Assembly (NCBI GenBank): GCA_005503065.1
Contig: SCOE01000025.1
Span: forward strand, 1-64,000
Source of the DNA: Comamonadaceae bacterium ALPHA2B
GTDB taxonomy: Bacteria; Pseudomonadota; Gammaproteobacteria; Burkholderiales; Burkholderiaceae_C
Direction of reading: 5' to 3'
Length of the DNA: 64,000 nt
This document shows, piece by piece, positions 27,333 to 36,607 of the stretch; position 1 is the first letter of the stretch, and each line of letters starts with the position of its first letter. The notes under the pieces were generated by a model, which was given only the letters and a program-made list of their open reading frames with translations, was not told the DNA's origin and ran no database searches. The position numbers were made by a program, and so were the translations under genes.

Positions 27333-28274
27333 ATGAATCTTCACCAGTTCAAGTTCGTTCAGGAAGCCGTCCGTCGCAACCTGAATCTCACCGAAGCGGC
27401 CAAGGCGCTGCATACCTCGCAGCCGGGCGTGTCCAAGGCCATCATCGAACTGGAAGAGGAACTGGGGGTGGAAATCTTCGCCCGCCACGGCAAGCGCCTG
27501 AAGCGCATCACCGAGCCTGGGCAGCACGTCATCGCCAGCATCGAGCTCATCATGCGCGAGGTCGGCAACCTCAAGCGGATCGGCGAACAGTTCAGCGCCC
27601 AGGACAGCGGCACCCTGTCCATCGCCACCACCCACACCCAGGCGCGCTACGTGCTGCCGGTGCCGGTGGCGAAGCTGCGCGAGGCGTACCCCAAGGTCAA
27701 CGTGAGCCTGCACCAGGGCTCGCCCGACCAGGTAGCGCGCATGGTGCTCGACGAGATCGCCGAGATCGGCATCGCGACCGAATCGCTGGCCGACTACGCC
27801 GACCTCGTCACCCTGCCCTGCTACGAATGGCAGCACGTTCTGGTGCTGCCCAAGGACCACCCGCTGGCGGCCAAGGAGCGCGTGTCGCTCGACGATCTGG
27901 CGCACGAGCCGATCATCACCTACCACCCCTCGTTCACCGGCCGCACGCGCATCGACCATGCCTTCGCGCAAAGGAAGCTGATGCCGCGCATTGCGCTGGA
28001 GGCGATCGACTCCGATGTCATCAAGACCTACGTACGCCTGGGCCTGGGCGTGGGCATCGTGGCCGAGATGGCGGTGCGCGACGACTCGAACGCCGACCTG
28101 GTCGTGCGACCGATGGGCCACCTGTTCGGCCAGAACATCGCGAGGGTGGCATTCAAGCGCAGCGCCTACCTGCGCAATTTCGTGTTCAAGTTCGCCGAGC
28201 TGCTTTCCGACCGTCTCGACCGCAACCTGATCGCCAAGGCCCTGGCCGGCCACGCGAACGACTACGACTTGTGA
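27333..28274 (+). CDS. cysB: CysB/Cbl-type LysR regulator
   Basis: 313-residue regulator of sulfur assimilation. Seen: N-terminal HTH MNLHQFKFVQEAVRRNLNLTEAAKALHTSQPGVSKAIIELEEELG shortened to its mark LHTSQPGVSKAI, the CysB signature FARHGKRLKRITEPGQ, ligand-domain TTHTQARYVLP with the threonines contacting sulfate or acetylserine, and DSDVIKTYVRLGLGVGIVAEMA. The length is near CysB (324) and Cbl. It follows cbiX by 43 bases and precedes an aminotransferase gene by 25 bases. Confidence 0.92.
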   Translation: MNLHQFKFVQEAVRRNLNLTEAAKALHTSQPGVSKAIIELEEELGVEIFARHGKRLKRITEPGQHVIASIELIMREVGNLKRIGEQFSAQDSGTLSIATTHTQARYVLPVPVAKLREAYPKVNVSLHQGSPDQVARMVLDEIAEIGIATESLADYADLVTLPCYEWQHVLVLPKDHPLAAKERVSLDDLAHEPIITYHPSFTGRTRIDHAFAQRKLMPRIALEAIDSDVIKTYVRLGLGVGIVAEMAVRDDSNADLVVRPMGHLFGQNIARVAFKRSAYLRNFVFKFAELLSDRLDRNLIAKALAGHANDYDL

Positions 28275-28299
28275 TTCCTTCCCACCGCTGCTGCGCCCC

Positions 28300-29460
28300 A
28301 TGACCGCTCCCCGCACTCCCCTGCCCGGCACCAAGCTGCCTGCCGTCGGAACCACCATCTTCACCGTCATGTCGGCGCTGGCCGCCGAGAAGAACGCCGT
28401 CAACCTCGGCCAGGGCTTCCCCGACTTCGGCTGCGACCCGCAACTGCTCGACGACGTGACCGCCGCCATGGCCGCCGGCCACAACCAGTACCCGCCGATG
28501 CCGGGCATCCCGGCGCTGCGCGACGCCATCGCGGGCAAGCTCGAGGCGATGTACGGCCACCGCTACGACCCGGGGGCCGAGATCACCGTGACGGCCGGCG
28601 CCACCCAGGCCATCATCACGGCCATCCTCGCCATCGTGCGGCCCGGCGACGAGGTGATCGTGCTGGAGCCGTGCTACGACAGCTACGTGCCCAACATCGA
28701 GCTGGCAGGCGGCACCGTGGTGCGCGTGCCGCTGGTGCCCGGCAGCTTCCGCCCCGACTTCGACCGCATCGCCGCCGCCATCACGCCGAAGACCCGCGCC
28801 ATCCTGGTCAACACGCCGCACAACCCCAGCGCGACGGTCTGGACGGCGGCCGAGATGCGCCAGCTGGAAGAGCTGCTCGCCCCCACCGACATCTTCGTCA
28901 TCGCCGACGAGGTCTACGAGCACATGGTCTACGACGGCGCGCAGCACGAGAGCGTGGCGCGCTTTCCCGGCCTGGCGGCGCGCAGCTTCATCGTCAGCAG
29001 CTTCGGCAAGACCTACCACGTCACGGGCTGGAAGGTCGGCTACGTCGCAGCGCCGGCGCCGCTGATGGCGGAGTTCCGCAAGGTCCACCAGTTCAACGTG
29101 TTCACGGTCAACACGCCGATGCAGCACGCCCTGGCGGCCTACATGGCCGACCCTGCGCCCTACCTGCAGCTGCCCGCCTTCTACCAGCGCAAGCGCGACC
29201 TCTTCGCGGCCGGCCTGGCAAAGACCCGATTCAGGCTGCTGCGCAGCGAGGGCAGCTATTTCCAGTGCGTCGACATTTCCGGCGTGAGCGACCTGGGGGA
29301 GGCCGACTTCTGCCAATGGCTCACGACGGAGATCGGCGTGGCGGCGATCCCGCTGTCGGCCTTCTACGGCGACGGCTTCGACCAACGCGTGGTGCGCTTC
29401 TGCTTCGCCAAGCGGGACGAGACGCTGCAGACCGCCCTCGGTCGCCTGGCGCGGCTCTGA
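28300..29460 (+). CDS. Methionine-type aminotransferase (YbdL/MtnE-like)
   Basis: 386-residue class I/II aminotransferase. Seen: GQGFPDF, YPPMPGIPALRDAIA, AGATQAIITAI, EPCYDSYVPN, NTPHNPSAT, ADEVYEHMVYDG and SSFGKTYHVTGWKVGY, where Lys237 should bind PLP. The set matches the YbdL methionine aminotransferases, which act on methionine and aromatic residues; kynurenine aminotransferases are close relatives. Placed after a CysB-type regulator, a role in sulfur amino acid metabolism is consistent but not proven. Confidence 0.88.
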   Translation: MTAPRTPLPGTKLPAVGTTIFTVMSALAAEKNAVNLGQGFPDFGCDPQLLDDVTAAMAAGHNQYPPMPGIPALRDAIAGKLEAMYGHRYDPGAEITVTAGATQAIITAILAIVRPGDEVIVLEPCYDSYVPNIELAGGTVVRVPLVPGSFRPDFDRIAAAITPKTRAILVNTPHNPSATVWTAAEMRQLEELLAPTDIFVIADEVYEHMVYDGAQHESVARFPGLAARSFIVSSFGKTYHVTGWKVGYVAAPAPLMAEFRKVHQFNVFTVNTPMQHALAAYMADPAPYLQLPAFYQRKRDLFAAGLAKTRFRLLRSEGSYFQCVDISGVSDLGEADFCQWLTTEIGVAAIPLSAFYGDGFDQRVVRFCFAKRDETLQTALGRLARL

Positions 29461-29614
29461 GCCGCGCGCCTGGCTGCTCTTGCTCCTGCATCAGCCAGCG
29501 GGCGCGCTGACAGGGTCGCAGGACCGCCCTGACACGAGAAGTCGCCGCGCACCGGCCGCCCGGACGCCGCCGGCGCCGCAACATCAAGCCTCTTCGAACT
29601 GCTGGAGAAGCAAA

Positions 29615-29770
29615 ATGTTGTCGACTGTCCTGCTGATCGTGTTGATCCTGTTGTTGATCGGCGCCCTGCCGAGCTGGGGCTACAGTCGCAGCTGGGGCTA
29701 CGGCCCGAGCGGCGGCCTGGGCCTCGTGGTCATCGTGGTCATCGTGCTGCTGCTCATGGGCCGCATATAG
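29615..29770 (+). CDS. DUF3309 mini-protein
   Basis: 51 residues: hydrophobic start LSTVLLIVLILLLIGALP, then a tyrosine/tryptophan/glycine-rich middle WGYSRSWGYGPSGG, then LGLVVIVVIVLLLMGR. This is the DUF3309 layout (two short membrane segments with a WGYS/GWGYGPSGG loop). Function unknown; such proteins are frequent in stress-induced transcripts. GGAGAAG lies a few bases before the ATG and a strong terminator follows. Confidence 0.9.
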   Translation: MLSTVLLIVLILLLIGALPSWGYSRSWGYGPSGGLGLVVIVVIVLLLMGRI

Positions 29771-29787
29771 AGCCCCGCGCATCCACA

Positions 29788-29811
29788 GCCCGCCCACCGG
29801 CGGGCTTTTTT
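29788..29811 (+). terminator. Terminator after the DUF3309 gene
   Basis: GCCCGCC-CACC-GGCGGGC followed by TTTTTT. Confidence 0.92.
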
Positions 29812-29877
29812 ACGCGTGCGCGGTGCCGACGCCGGGTCACATCGGTTAGGGTTGCCATCTTCGCATCCGCTGCACCG

Positions 29878-30378
29878 ATGAAGTCCGCCCCCTTGCTTTG
29901 GCTCTGCCTCGGTGCCGCACTGGCTGGCCCCGCCTTCGCCATGTACCGCTGCGAGGCAGCCGACGGCACGATCAGTTTTCAGGACAAGCGTTGCCCCGAG
30001 GGCAGCAAGGAACAGACGATGGGCGCGACGGCGCCGCCACCGTTGGTCAGCGGCCCGGACGACGGGCAGCGAGGCCAGCAGATCCGGCGCAACCAGGAAG
30101 CGAGCACCCGGGCGCTGCGAAAGACGCAGCTCGAAAGCACCCTGCTGCCGGCCGCCCGATCCGCGCTGGCGACGCATCGCCAGGCCTGCGAACAGGAACT
30201 GTCGGCCCTGCGCGCGCACAGCGATGGCACCAGCGGGCGCTTCCCGGGCCAGCAGCAGACGCTCGATGAATCCCTGGCCGCCGCCCAGGCTCGCTGCGAC
30301 CGCCAGGGCCGCGAGCTGGCCGACCGGGTGGAGACGCTGCGCTCCGAATGCAGCGCGTTGCAATGCACGGCGCGCTGA
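29878..30378 (+). CDS. DUF4124 domain protein, exported
   Basis: 166 residues: signal peptide (LLWLCLGAALAGPAFA) followed by MYRCEAADGTISFQDKRCPEGSKEQ, the DUF4124 signature with its two cysteines (YRC...RCP), then a helical, glutamine- and arginine-rich C-terminal part with further cysteines (QACEQEL, ARCDRQG, SECSALQC). Periplasmic; function unknown. It ends 22 bases before the end of the convergent hrpA. Confidence 0.88.
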   Translation: MKSAPLLWLCLGAALAGPAFAMYRCEAADGTISFQDKRCPEGSKEQTMGATAPPPLVSGPDDGQRGQQIRRNQEASTRALRKTQLESTLLPAARSALATHRQACEQELSALRAHSDGTSGRFPGQQQTLDESLAAAQARCDRQGRELADRVETLRSECSALQCTAR

Positions 30379-30399
30379 AGCTGGGCAAGGCCACCGCGC

Positions 30400-33300
30400 T
30401 CAGTGCGCGATCTGCAGCCAGGCCTTGTCCAGGCGCTTGAGGCTGACCGGCTGCGGCGTGCGCAGCTCCTGCGCGAAGAAGCTCACCCGCAGCTCTTCCA
30501 GCAGCCAGCGGAACTCCAGCATGCGCTCGTCGGTCGCGCCCTTGCGCTCGGCCACGAGACGCCAGTAGCGCTGCTCCTGCGGCTTCAGCTCGGCCAGGCG
30601 CGAGGCGTCGCGCGCCGGATCGGCGCGCAGCTTGTCCAGCCGCAGAACGATGGCCTTCAGGTAGCGCGCGAAGTGCTGGAGCTGCGCCCACGGCGTGTCG
30701 GCCAGGAAGCGCTTGCCGACGAGCCGCTGCAATTGCTCGGCCGCGTCCTTCACGGCCTCGGGCTGGACCTTGGTGTCCTTGATCTTGCGCGCCGCCGCCG
30801 CATGCTCCGCCAGGATCGTCCCCGCCAGCCGCGCGACCTCGTTGGCGATCAGCGTCAGGCGGCCGCGCCCCTCGTCCACGCGACGCTGAAAGGCGGCCGC
30901 ATCCGCGGGCAGCGGGTCCTGCAGGAAGGCGCGGTCCAGCGCCACGTCGATGATCTGTGCGCGCAATTCTTCGAGCGTGCCGAGCGGCAGGTAGGCAACC
31001 GCCATCTTCTGCAGGTCGGGGATGTTCTTCTCCAGGTACTTCAGGGCGTCCTTGAGCTGCAGCGCCACCAGCCGGCGCAGGCCGGCGCGGTGCTTCGCCG
31101 CGGCCACCTCCGGCTCGTCGAACACCTCGATGGTCACGGCGTCGCCGCCGTCGATCAATGCCGGGAAGCCGATCAGCGTCTGCGGCCCGCGCCGCACCTC
31201 CATCAATTCGGGCAGTTCGCCGAAGGTCCAGGCCGTGTGGCGCCGGGTCGTCGCCGGTGCAGCCGCCTGGTCCGCTACGTTTTTGATAGCTGGCTGCACC
31301 CGTCCCACGGGCGTTTCAGGCACTTTTTCCTCTGAACTCGCGGACGGCCGCGCCCGCAGGCCTGCCAGCGCCTGGAAGGCGCCGCGCGCCTGGGCGCCCA
31401 GCTCGCCCTTCAGCGCACCGAGGTTGCGCCCCATGCCCAACTGCCGGCCATGCTCGTCGACCACCCGCAGGTTCATGAACAGGTGCGCCGGCAGCATGTC
31501 GAGCTTGAAGTCGGCCCGCTTGACGTCCAGGCTGGTCTCGTCGCGCACCCGCTTGAGCAGCGCGTCGGTCAGCGACCCGTGGCCGAAGGCTTCCGGCGCC
31601 GAGAGTGCGTCGTTCAGCCGCGCCGCCGATTCCGGCAGCGGCACGAAGCGCGAACGCGGCCGCTGCGGCAGGCTCTTGAGCAGCGCCTGGATCTTGTCCT
31701 TGAGCATGCCGGGCACCAGCCATTCGCAGCGCTCCTCGCTCACCTGGTTGAGCACGAAGAGCGGCACCGTCACCGTGAGGCCATCCTTCGGGTCGCCGGG
31801 CTCGTGCAGGTAGGTGGCCGCGCAGTCCACGCCGCCCAGCTTGACGGTCGGCGGGAAGGCCTGCGTCGTGATGCCCGCCGCCTGGTGGCGCATCAGCTCC
31901 TCGCGCGTGAGGAAGAGCAGGCGTGGCTGGGCCTTTGCGGCGTCGCGGTACCAATGCTCGAAGGCCTGGCCGTTGGCGAGTTCGGCCGGCACGTGTGCGT
32001 CGTAGAAGGCGTAGATCAGCGCGTCGTCCACCAGCACGTCCTGCCGGCGCGACTTGTGCTCCAGGCCTTCGACCTCGCGCACCAGCCTGCGGTTGGCGGC
32101 CAGGAAGGGCAGCTTCGTCTCCCAGTCGCCCGCCACCAGCGCCTCGCGCAGGAAGATCTCGCGCGCCGCCGGCAGGTCGACCTTCGCGAAGTCCACCCGC
32201 CGGCCGCTGTAGACCACCAGGCCGTACAGCGTGGCGCGCTCGAACGCGGCCACGCGCGCGTCCTTCTTCTCCCAGTGGGGGTCGAGCAGCTGCTTCTTGA
32301 GCAGGTGGCCCGCGACCTCCTCGATCCATTGCGGCTCGATGTTGGCGATGCCGCGGCCGAAGAGGCGCGTGGTCTCGACCAGCTCGGCGCACACGATCCA
32401 GCGGCCCGGCCGCTTGCGCAGGTGGGCGCCGGGATGGCGGTGGAACTTGATGCCGCGTGCGCCCAGGTACTCGCCGGAGGACGAGCCCGCCTCCTCGTCC
32501 ATCTTCCAGCCGATGTTGCCCAGCAGGCCGGCGAGCATGGACTTGTGGACCGCCTCGTACCCGGCAGGCGCGGCGTTCAGCTTCCACTTGTGCTCGGTCA
32601 CCACCGTGAGCAATTGCGAGTGGATGTCGCGCCACTCGCGCACGCGGCGCACGCTGATGAAGTTCTGGCGCAGCAGCTGTTCGTACTGGCGGTTGCTGAG
32701 CTTGTGGGTGGGCGTCGCCAGTTCGGGTGCCGGCGCCGGCGCGGCCGCAGCCAGCCGTTGCGCCACGGGCAGCACCGCCGCACTCGCCTTCTTCGGCCCC
32801 TGCACGCGAGCCTGCATCTCGCGCCGCGTCTGCGCCACGGGCGCGCCGCCACGCGCATCGTGCAGCCACTTCCACAGCGTCAAATAGCCGCTGAACTCGC
32901 TCTTCTCGTCGTCGAACTTGGCATGGGCCTGGTCGGCCTGCTGCTGGGCCTCCAGCGGGCGGTCGCGCACGTCCTGCACGCTCATCGCGGCGGCGATCAC
33001 CAGCACTTCCTGCAGCGCGCCGCGGCTGCGCGCCTCCAGGATCATGCGGCCCACGCGCGGATCGAGTGGCAGCTTGGCCAGCTCGGCGCCGATGGGCGTG
33101 AGCTCGTTGGCCTCGTCCACCGCGCCCAGCTCGTGGAGCAATTGGTAGCCGTCGGCGATCGCGCGGCCCGAGGGCGATTCGAGGAACGGAAAGCGCCCGA
33201 CGTCGCCCAGGTGCAGCGACTTCATCCGCAGGATGACGCCCGCCAGCGACGAGCGCAGGATCTCCGGGTCGGTGAAGCGCGGCCGGCTGTTGAAGTCCTT

Positions 33301-34419
33301 CTCGTCGTACAGGCGGATGCAGATGCCGTTGGCCACCCGGCCGCAGCGGCCGGCACGCTGGTTGGCCGCCGCCTGGCTGATGGGCTCGACCATCAGCTGC
33401 TCGACCTTGCTGCGGAAGGCGTAGCGCTTCACGCGCGCCGTGCCGGCGTCGATCACGTAGCGGATGCCCGGCACCGTCAGCGAGGTCTCGGCCACGTTGG
33501 TCGCCAGCACGATGCGCCGGCCCGTGTGGCCGTCGAAGATGCGGTCCTGTTCGGCCTGCGACAGGCGGGCGAAGAGCGGCAGCACCTCGGCGTTGCGCAG
33601 CACCGGGCTGTGCGCGAGGTGCTTGCGCAGGTGGTCGGCCGCGTCGCGGATCTCGCGCTCGCCCGGCAGGAAGACGAGGATGTCGCCCCCCACGCCACCC
33701 GCCCACAACTCTTCGACGCCGTCGGCGATCGCGTCGTTGAGGTCGAAGTCGCGCGATTCCTCGAAGGGCCGCCAGCGCATCTCCACCGGGAAGGTGCGCC
33801 CGGACACATAGATGACCGGCGCCTTGCCCTTCGCCGAGGCGAAATGCTCGGCGAAGCGGTCCGCATCGATCGTGGCCGAAGTCACGATCACCTTCAGGTC
33901 CGGCCGGCGCGGCAGGATCTCCTTCAGGTAGCCCAGCAGGAAGTCGATGTTCAGCGAGCGCTCGTGCGCCTCGTCGATGATCAGCGTGTCGTAGGCCTTG
34001 AGCAGCGGATCGGTCTGCGTCTCGGCCAGCAGGATGCCATCGGTCATCAGCTTGACCGAGGCGTCCCGCGAGAGGCGGTCCTGGAAGCGGACCTTGTAGC
34101 CCACCACCTCCCCGAGCGGCGTCTTCAGCTCCTCGGCGATGCGCTTGGCGACCGAGCTGGCGGCGATGCGCCGCGGCTGGGTGTGGCCGATGAGGCGACC
34201 GCGGCCGGGTGCGGCATGGGGCTGGCCGCGGCCGTCCTGCAATACGGGGCGCTGGCCGCGCCCCATGGCCAGCGCGATCTTCGGCAATTGCGTCGTCTTG
34301 CCCGAGCCCGTCTCGCCGCACACGATCACCACCTGGTGGGCCGCGATGGCGGCCGCGATCTCGTCGCGCCTGGCGCTGACGGGAAGCGATTCGGGGAACT
34401 GGATGTCGAGCGCGGGCAT
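30400..34419 (-). CDS. hrpA: HrpA, ATP-dependent RNA helicase (DEAH family)
   Basis: About 1339 residues, close to E. coli HrpA (1300). Seen: Walker A GETGSGKTT (residues 35-43), DEAH at 149-152, SATIDADRF, the RecA2 motifs (ATNVAETSLTVPGI, QRAGRCGR), the ratchet and OB regions, and the long bacterial C-terminal domain. HrpA helps resolve stalled or collided ribosomes. Two oddities: an insertion of about 19 residues right after motif I (QRPVLQDGRGQPHAAPGRG region, about residues 56-74), and a family A repeat at 31274-31328 translated in frame as a linker near residue 1035. The start is the ATG at 34419; upstream frame is low-quality. Confidence 0.95.
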   Translation of the reverse strand: MPALDIQFPESLPVSARRDEIAAAIAAHQVVIVCGETGSGKTTQLPKIALAMGRGQRPVLQDGRGQPHAAPGRGRLIGHTQPRRIAASSVAKRIAEELKTPLGEVVGYKVRFQDRLSRDASVKLMTDGILLAETQTDPLLKAYDTLIIDEAHERSLNIDFLLGYLKEILPRRPDLKVIVTSATIDADRFAEHFASAKGKAPVIYVSGRTFPVEMRWRPFEESRDFDLNDAIADGVEELWAGGVGGDILVFLPGEREIRDAADHLRKHLAHSPVLRNAEVLPLFARLSQAEQDRIFDGHTGRRIVLATNVAETSLTVPGIRYVIDAGTARVKRYAFRSKVEQLMVEPISQAAANQRAGRCGRVANGICIRLYDEKDFNSRPRFTDPEILRSSLAGVILRMKSLHLGDVGRFPFLESPSGRAIADGYQLLHELGAVDEANELTPIGAELAKLPLDPRVGRMILEARSRGALQEVLVIAAAMSVQDVRDRPLEAQQQADQAHAKFDDEKSEFSGYLTLWKWLHDARGGAPVAQTRREMQARVQGPKKASAAVLPVAQRLAAAAPAPAPELATPTHKLSNRQYEQLLRQNFISVRRVREWRDIHSQLLTVVTEHKWKLNAAPAGYEAVHKSMLAGLLGNIGWKMDEEAGSSSGEYLGARGIKFHRHPGAHLRKRPGRWIVCAELVETTRLFGRGIANIEPQWIEEVAGHLLKKQLLDPHWEKKDARVAAFERATLYGLVVYSGRRVDFAKVDLPAAREIFLREALVAGDWETKLPFLAANRRLVREVEGLEHKSRRQDVLVDDALIYAFYDAHVPAELANGQAFEHWYRDAAKAQPRLLFLTREELMRHQAAGITTQAFPPTVKLGGVDCAATYLHEPGDPKDGLTVTVPLFVLNQVSEERCEWLVPGMLKDKIQALLKSLPQRPRSRFVPLPESAARLNDALSAPEAFGHGSLTDALLKRVRDETSLDVKRADFKLDMLPAHLFMNLRVVDEHGRQLGMGRNLGALKGELGAQARGAFQALAGLRARPSASSEEKVPETPVGRVQPAIKNVADQAAAPATTRRHTAWTFGELPELMEVRRGPQTLIGFPALIDGGDAVTIEVFDEPEVAAAKHRAGLRRLVALQLKDALKYLEKNIPDLQKMAVAYLPLGTLEELRAQIIDVALDRAFLQDPLPADAAAFQRRVDEGRGRLTLIANEVARLAGTILAEHAAAARKIKDTKVQPEAVKDAAEQLQRLVGKRFLADTPWAQLQHFARYLKAIVLRLDKLRADPARDASRLAELKPQEQRYWRLVAERKGATDERMLEFRWLLEELRVSFFAQELRTPQPVSLKRLDKAWLQIAH
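31274..31328 (-). repeat. Paired-palindrome repeat, family A, inside hrpA
   Basis: On the minus strand it reads AAAAAGTGCCTG, CGCCCGTGGGACGGG, then CAGCTATCAAAAACGTAGC, the family A order. It lies in frame in hrpA without a stop and encodes the linker VPETPVGRVQPAIKNVA. This copy has diverged slightly (GCTAC in place of GCTAT on one arm). Confidence 0.78.
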
Positions 34420-34774
34420 TCGGGAAAGGATCAGGTGGGGCCGGCAGGCGCGGCCGCAAGCGAACCGGCGATTATCTTTGGCCGGGCGCACCGCTCGTGG
34501 CACCGCGCCGATGGGAGGCGCGCCGCGCGGACCGAGCCCGTCCGCCGTCCCGTTCGCAAAAGTGCAATCCGGCTGCAGCCCCCGTTCCGCCTGGGTTGGC
34601 GCCAAACTCGTAACAGACGTGACGATCGCCTGTGAGTGGGCCACGCGTGTGCCGCGACCTGCGTCCCGGGCGTCGTGGCGCGCGGCCCTGGACGCGCGCC
34701 CGCGCCGGTCAGGCGCTTCATGGACAATCCGCGCTTCGTTTCGCCGTCCTGCCCTGCCAGCCTCGTTCGCCGTC
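34420..34774. promoter_or_regulatory. Divergent region between hrpA and argA
   Basis: 355 bases that must hold the promoters for both genes. No consensus promoter is obvious by eye. A family B repeat occupies 34555-34627; the rest is GC-rich without a credible short gene. Confidence 0.5.
34555..34627 (+). repeat. Palindromic repeat, family B, copy 2
   Basis: GCAAAAGTGCAATCCGGCTGCAGC then CTCGTAACAGACGTGACGATC, sharing blocks and order with 5584-5656. The central GCGCCCG/CGGGCGC stem is degraded here, and the last palindrome (TCGTAAC...GTGACGA) is imperfect, which suggests an older copy. Confidence 0.65.
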
Positions 34775-36124
34775 ATGTCCGCCGTCTTCAACTTCACCTT
34801 CGTCCCCTGGTTCCGCTCGGTGGCGCCCTACATCCACACGCACCGGGGCAAGACCTTCGTGGTGGCCGTGGCGGGCGAAGCCATCGCCGCGGGCAAGCTG
34901 CCGTCGATCGCGCAGGACCTGGCGCTGATCCAGTCGATGGGCGTGAAGATCGTGCTGGTGCACGGCTTCCGTCCGCAGGTGAACGAACAACTGCGCGCCA
35001 AGGGCCACGAGGCGAAGTACTCGCATGGCATCCGCATCACCGACGAGGTGGCGCTCGACTGCGCCCAGGAGGCGGCCGGCCAGTTGCGTTACGAGATCGA
35101 GGCCGCTTTCAGCCAGGGGCTGCCCAACACGCCGATGGCAGGTTCGACGGTGCGCATGATCTCGGGCAACTTCATCACCGCGCGCCCGGTGGGCGTGGTC
35201 GACGGCGTGGACTTCCAGCATTCGGGCCTGGTGCGCAAGGTCGATGTGGCAGGCATCCGCCGCACCCTGGACTTCGGCGCCATGGTGCTGATGTCGCCCT
35301 TCGGCTTCTCGCCGACCGGCGAGGCTTTCAACCTGACGATGGAAGAGGTCGCCACCAGCGTGGCCATCTCCATTCAGGCCGACAAGCTGATCTTCCTGAC
35401 CGAGATTCCCGGCATTCCGCTGGACGTGAATCAGCCGGTGAGCGAAGACAACCCCATCGACACCGAGCTGCCGCTGGACACCGCCCGCCAACTGCTCACC
35501 CAGCTGGCCCCGGCACAGCGGCCCACCGACACGGCCTTCTACCTGCAGCACTGCGTCAAGGCCTGCGAGGCCGGGGTGGAGCGCAACCACATCCTGCCCT
35601 TCGCCGTCGACGGCTCGCTGCTGCTCGAGATCTACGTCCACGACGGCATCGGTACCATGGTGATCGACGAGAAGCTCGAGTCGGTGCGCGAGGCCGAGGT
35701 CGACGACATCGGCGGCATCCTGCAGCTGATCGAGCCCTTCGAGCGCGACGGCACCCTGGTCAAGCGCAGCCGCACCGAGATCGAGCGCGACATCCACCAG
35801 TACACGGTGGTCGAGCACGACGGCGTGATCTTCGGCTGCGCCGCGCTGTACCCCTACCCCGAGGCGAAGACGGCGGAGATGGCAGCCCTCACCGTGTCGC
35901 CGCAGTCGCAGGGCCAGGGCGACGGCGAGAAGCTGCTCAAGCGCATCGAGCACCGCGCCCGCGCGATGGAGCTGGACAGCATCTTCGTGCTGACCACGCG
36001 CACCATGCACTGGTTCATCAAGCGCGGCTTCCAGCAGGTCAACCCCGACTGGCTGCCCGAGGCGCGCAAGAAGAAATACAACTGGGACCGCAAGAGCCAG
36101 GTGCTGGTCAAGAAGCTGCGCTGA
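34775..36124 (+). CDS. argA: ArgA, amino-acid N-acetyltransferase (N-acetylglutamate synthase)
   Basis: 449-residue first enzyme of arginine synthesis, making N-acetylglutamate. Seen: amino acid kinase-like domain at about residues 1-290 (FVVAVAGEAIAAGKLPSIAQDLALIQSMGVKIVLVHGFRPQV, abbreviated mark LVHGFRPQVN) that binds arginine for feedback inhibition, then a C-terminal GNAT domain with AALTVSPQSQGQGDGEKLLKRIE as the acetyl-CoA loop and FVLTTRTMHWFIKRGF. Length matches the E. coli enzyme (443). The start is the ATG followed by SAVFNFTFVPWFRSVAPYI; a longer upstream frame has no homology. Confidence 0.96.
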   Translation: MSAVFNFTFVPWFRSVAPYIHTHRGKTFVVAVAGEAIAAGKLPSIAQDLALIQSMGVKIVLVHGFRPQVNEQLRAKGHEAKYSHGIRITDEVALDCAQEAAGQLRYEIEAAFSQGLPNTPMAGSTVRMISGNFITARPVGVVDGVDFQHSGLVRKVDVAGIRRTLDFGAMVLMSPFGFSPTGEAFNLTMEEVATSVAISIQADKLIFLTEIPGIPLDVNQPVSEDNPIDTELPLDTARQLLTQLAPAQRPTDTAFYLQHCVKACEAGVERNHILPFAVDGSLLLEIYVHDGIGTMVIDEKLESVREAEVDDIGGILQLIEPFERDGTLVKRSRTEIERDIHQYTVVEHDGVIFGCAALYPYPEAKTAEMAALTVSPQSQGQGDGEKLLKRIEHRARAMELDSIFVLTTRTMHWFIKRGFQQVNPDWLPEARKKKYNWDRKSQVLVKKLR

Positions 36125-36223
36125 ACGCACCGGCGCCCCCGGCCGATCCATCGAATGGCGGATGGCGGGATCGCGCGCCGCGCGCCACCATCGGATTCCC
36201 GATCCACGCCACAGGAGCGTCCG

Positions 36224-36526
36224 ATGTTTCCCTTGTTCTGGAATGTGTCCTATGCCCCCGTCTACCGCTGGCCGGGCGGCGGCGACTGGCAGCAGGCGGT
36301 GGACACCCGCACCATCGTCAAGGCCATCGCCGGCCCGGGCTCCTCGGATGTGGAGGTGGAGTGCCGCGCGGTGGAGCGCTACAGCTATGGCCGACAGATC
36401 GGCTGGCTGACGGAGGTGCTCATGGGCTTGCAGGAAGACGCCGGACCGCAGCAGAAGCAGCGGGCGCGCGATGCATTGGTCAAGCTCCGCAAGGCGGCGG
36501 CATGGATCGACAGCATCAAGCCGTAG
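36224..36526 (+). CDS. Conserved-looking hypothetical protein, about 100 residues
   Basis: 100 residues, opening MFPLFWNVSYAPVYRWPGGG and ending KLRKAAAWIDSIKP. No signal, membrane segment or domain that I recognise. The ATG has AGGAG seven bases upstream, and the codon use is like its neighbours, so it is probably a real gene. It lies between argA and the SDR gene, 99 bases after argA. Confidence 0.7.
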   Translation: MFPLFWNVSYAPVYRWPGGGDWQQAVDTRTIVKAIAGPGSSDVEVECRAVERYSYGRQIGWLTEVLMGLQEDAGPQQKQRARDALVKLRKAAAWIDSIKP

Positions 36527-36607
36527 CCGGCGGCCACCCGCGCGGCGCGGCGCGTGCGCGGCACGCCGTCGCTGGGGTCGTGCGAGGTCCGGCCGACCTC
36601 GCCTCTC

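Noticed and set aside
31450-34635. A plus-strand open frame of about 1060 residues opposite hrpA
   Set aside because: High-GC antisense shadow: low-complexity, histidine- and arginine-rich, no domain, and hrpA on the other strand is unmistakable.
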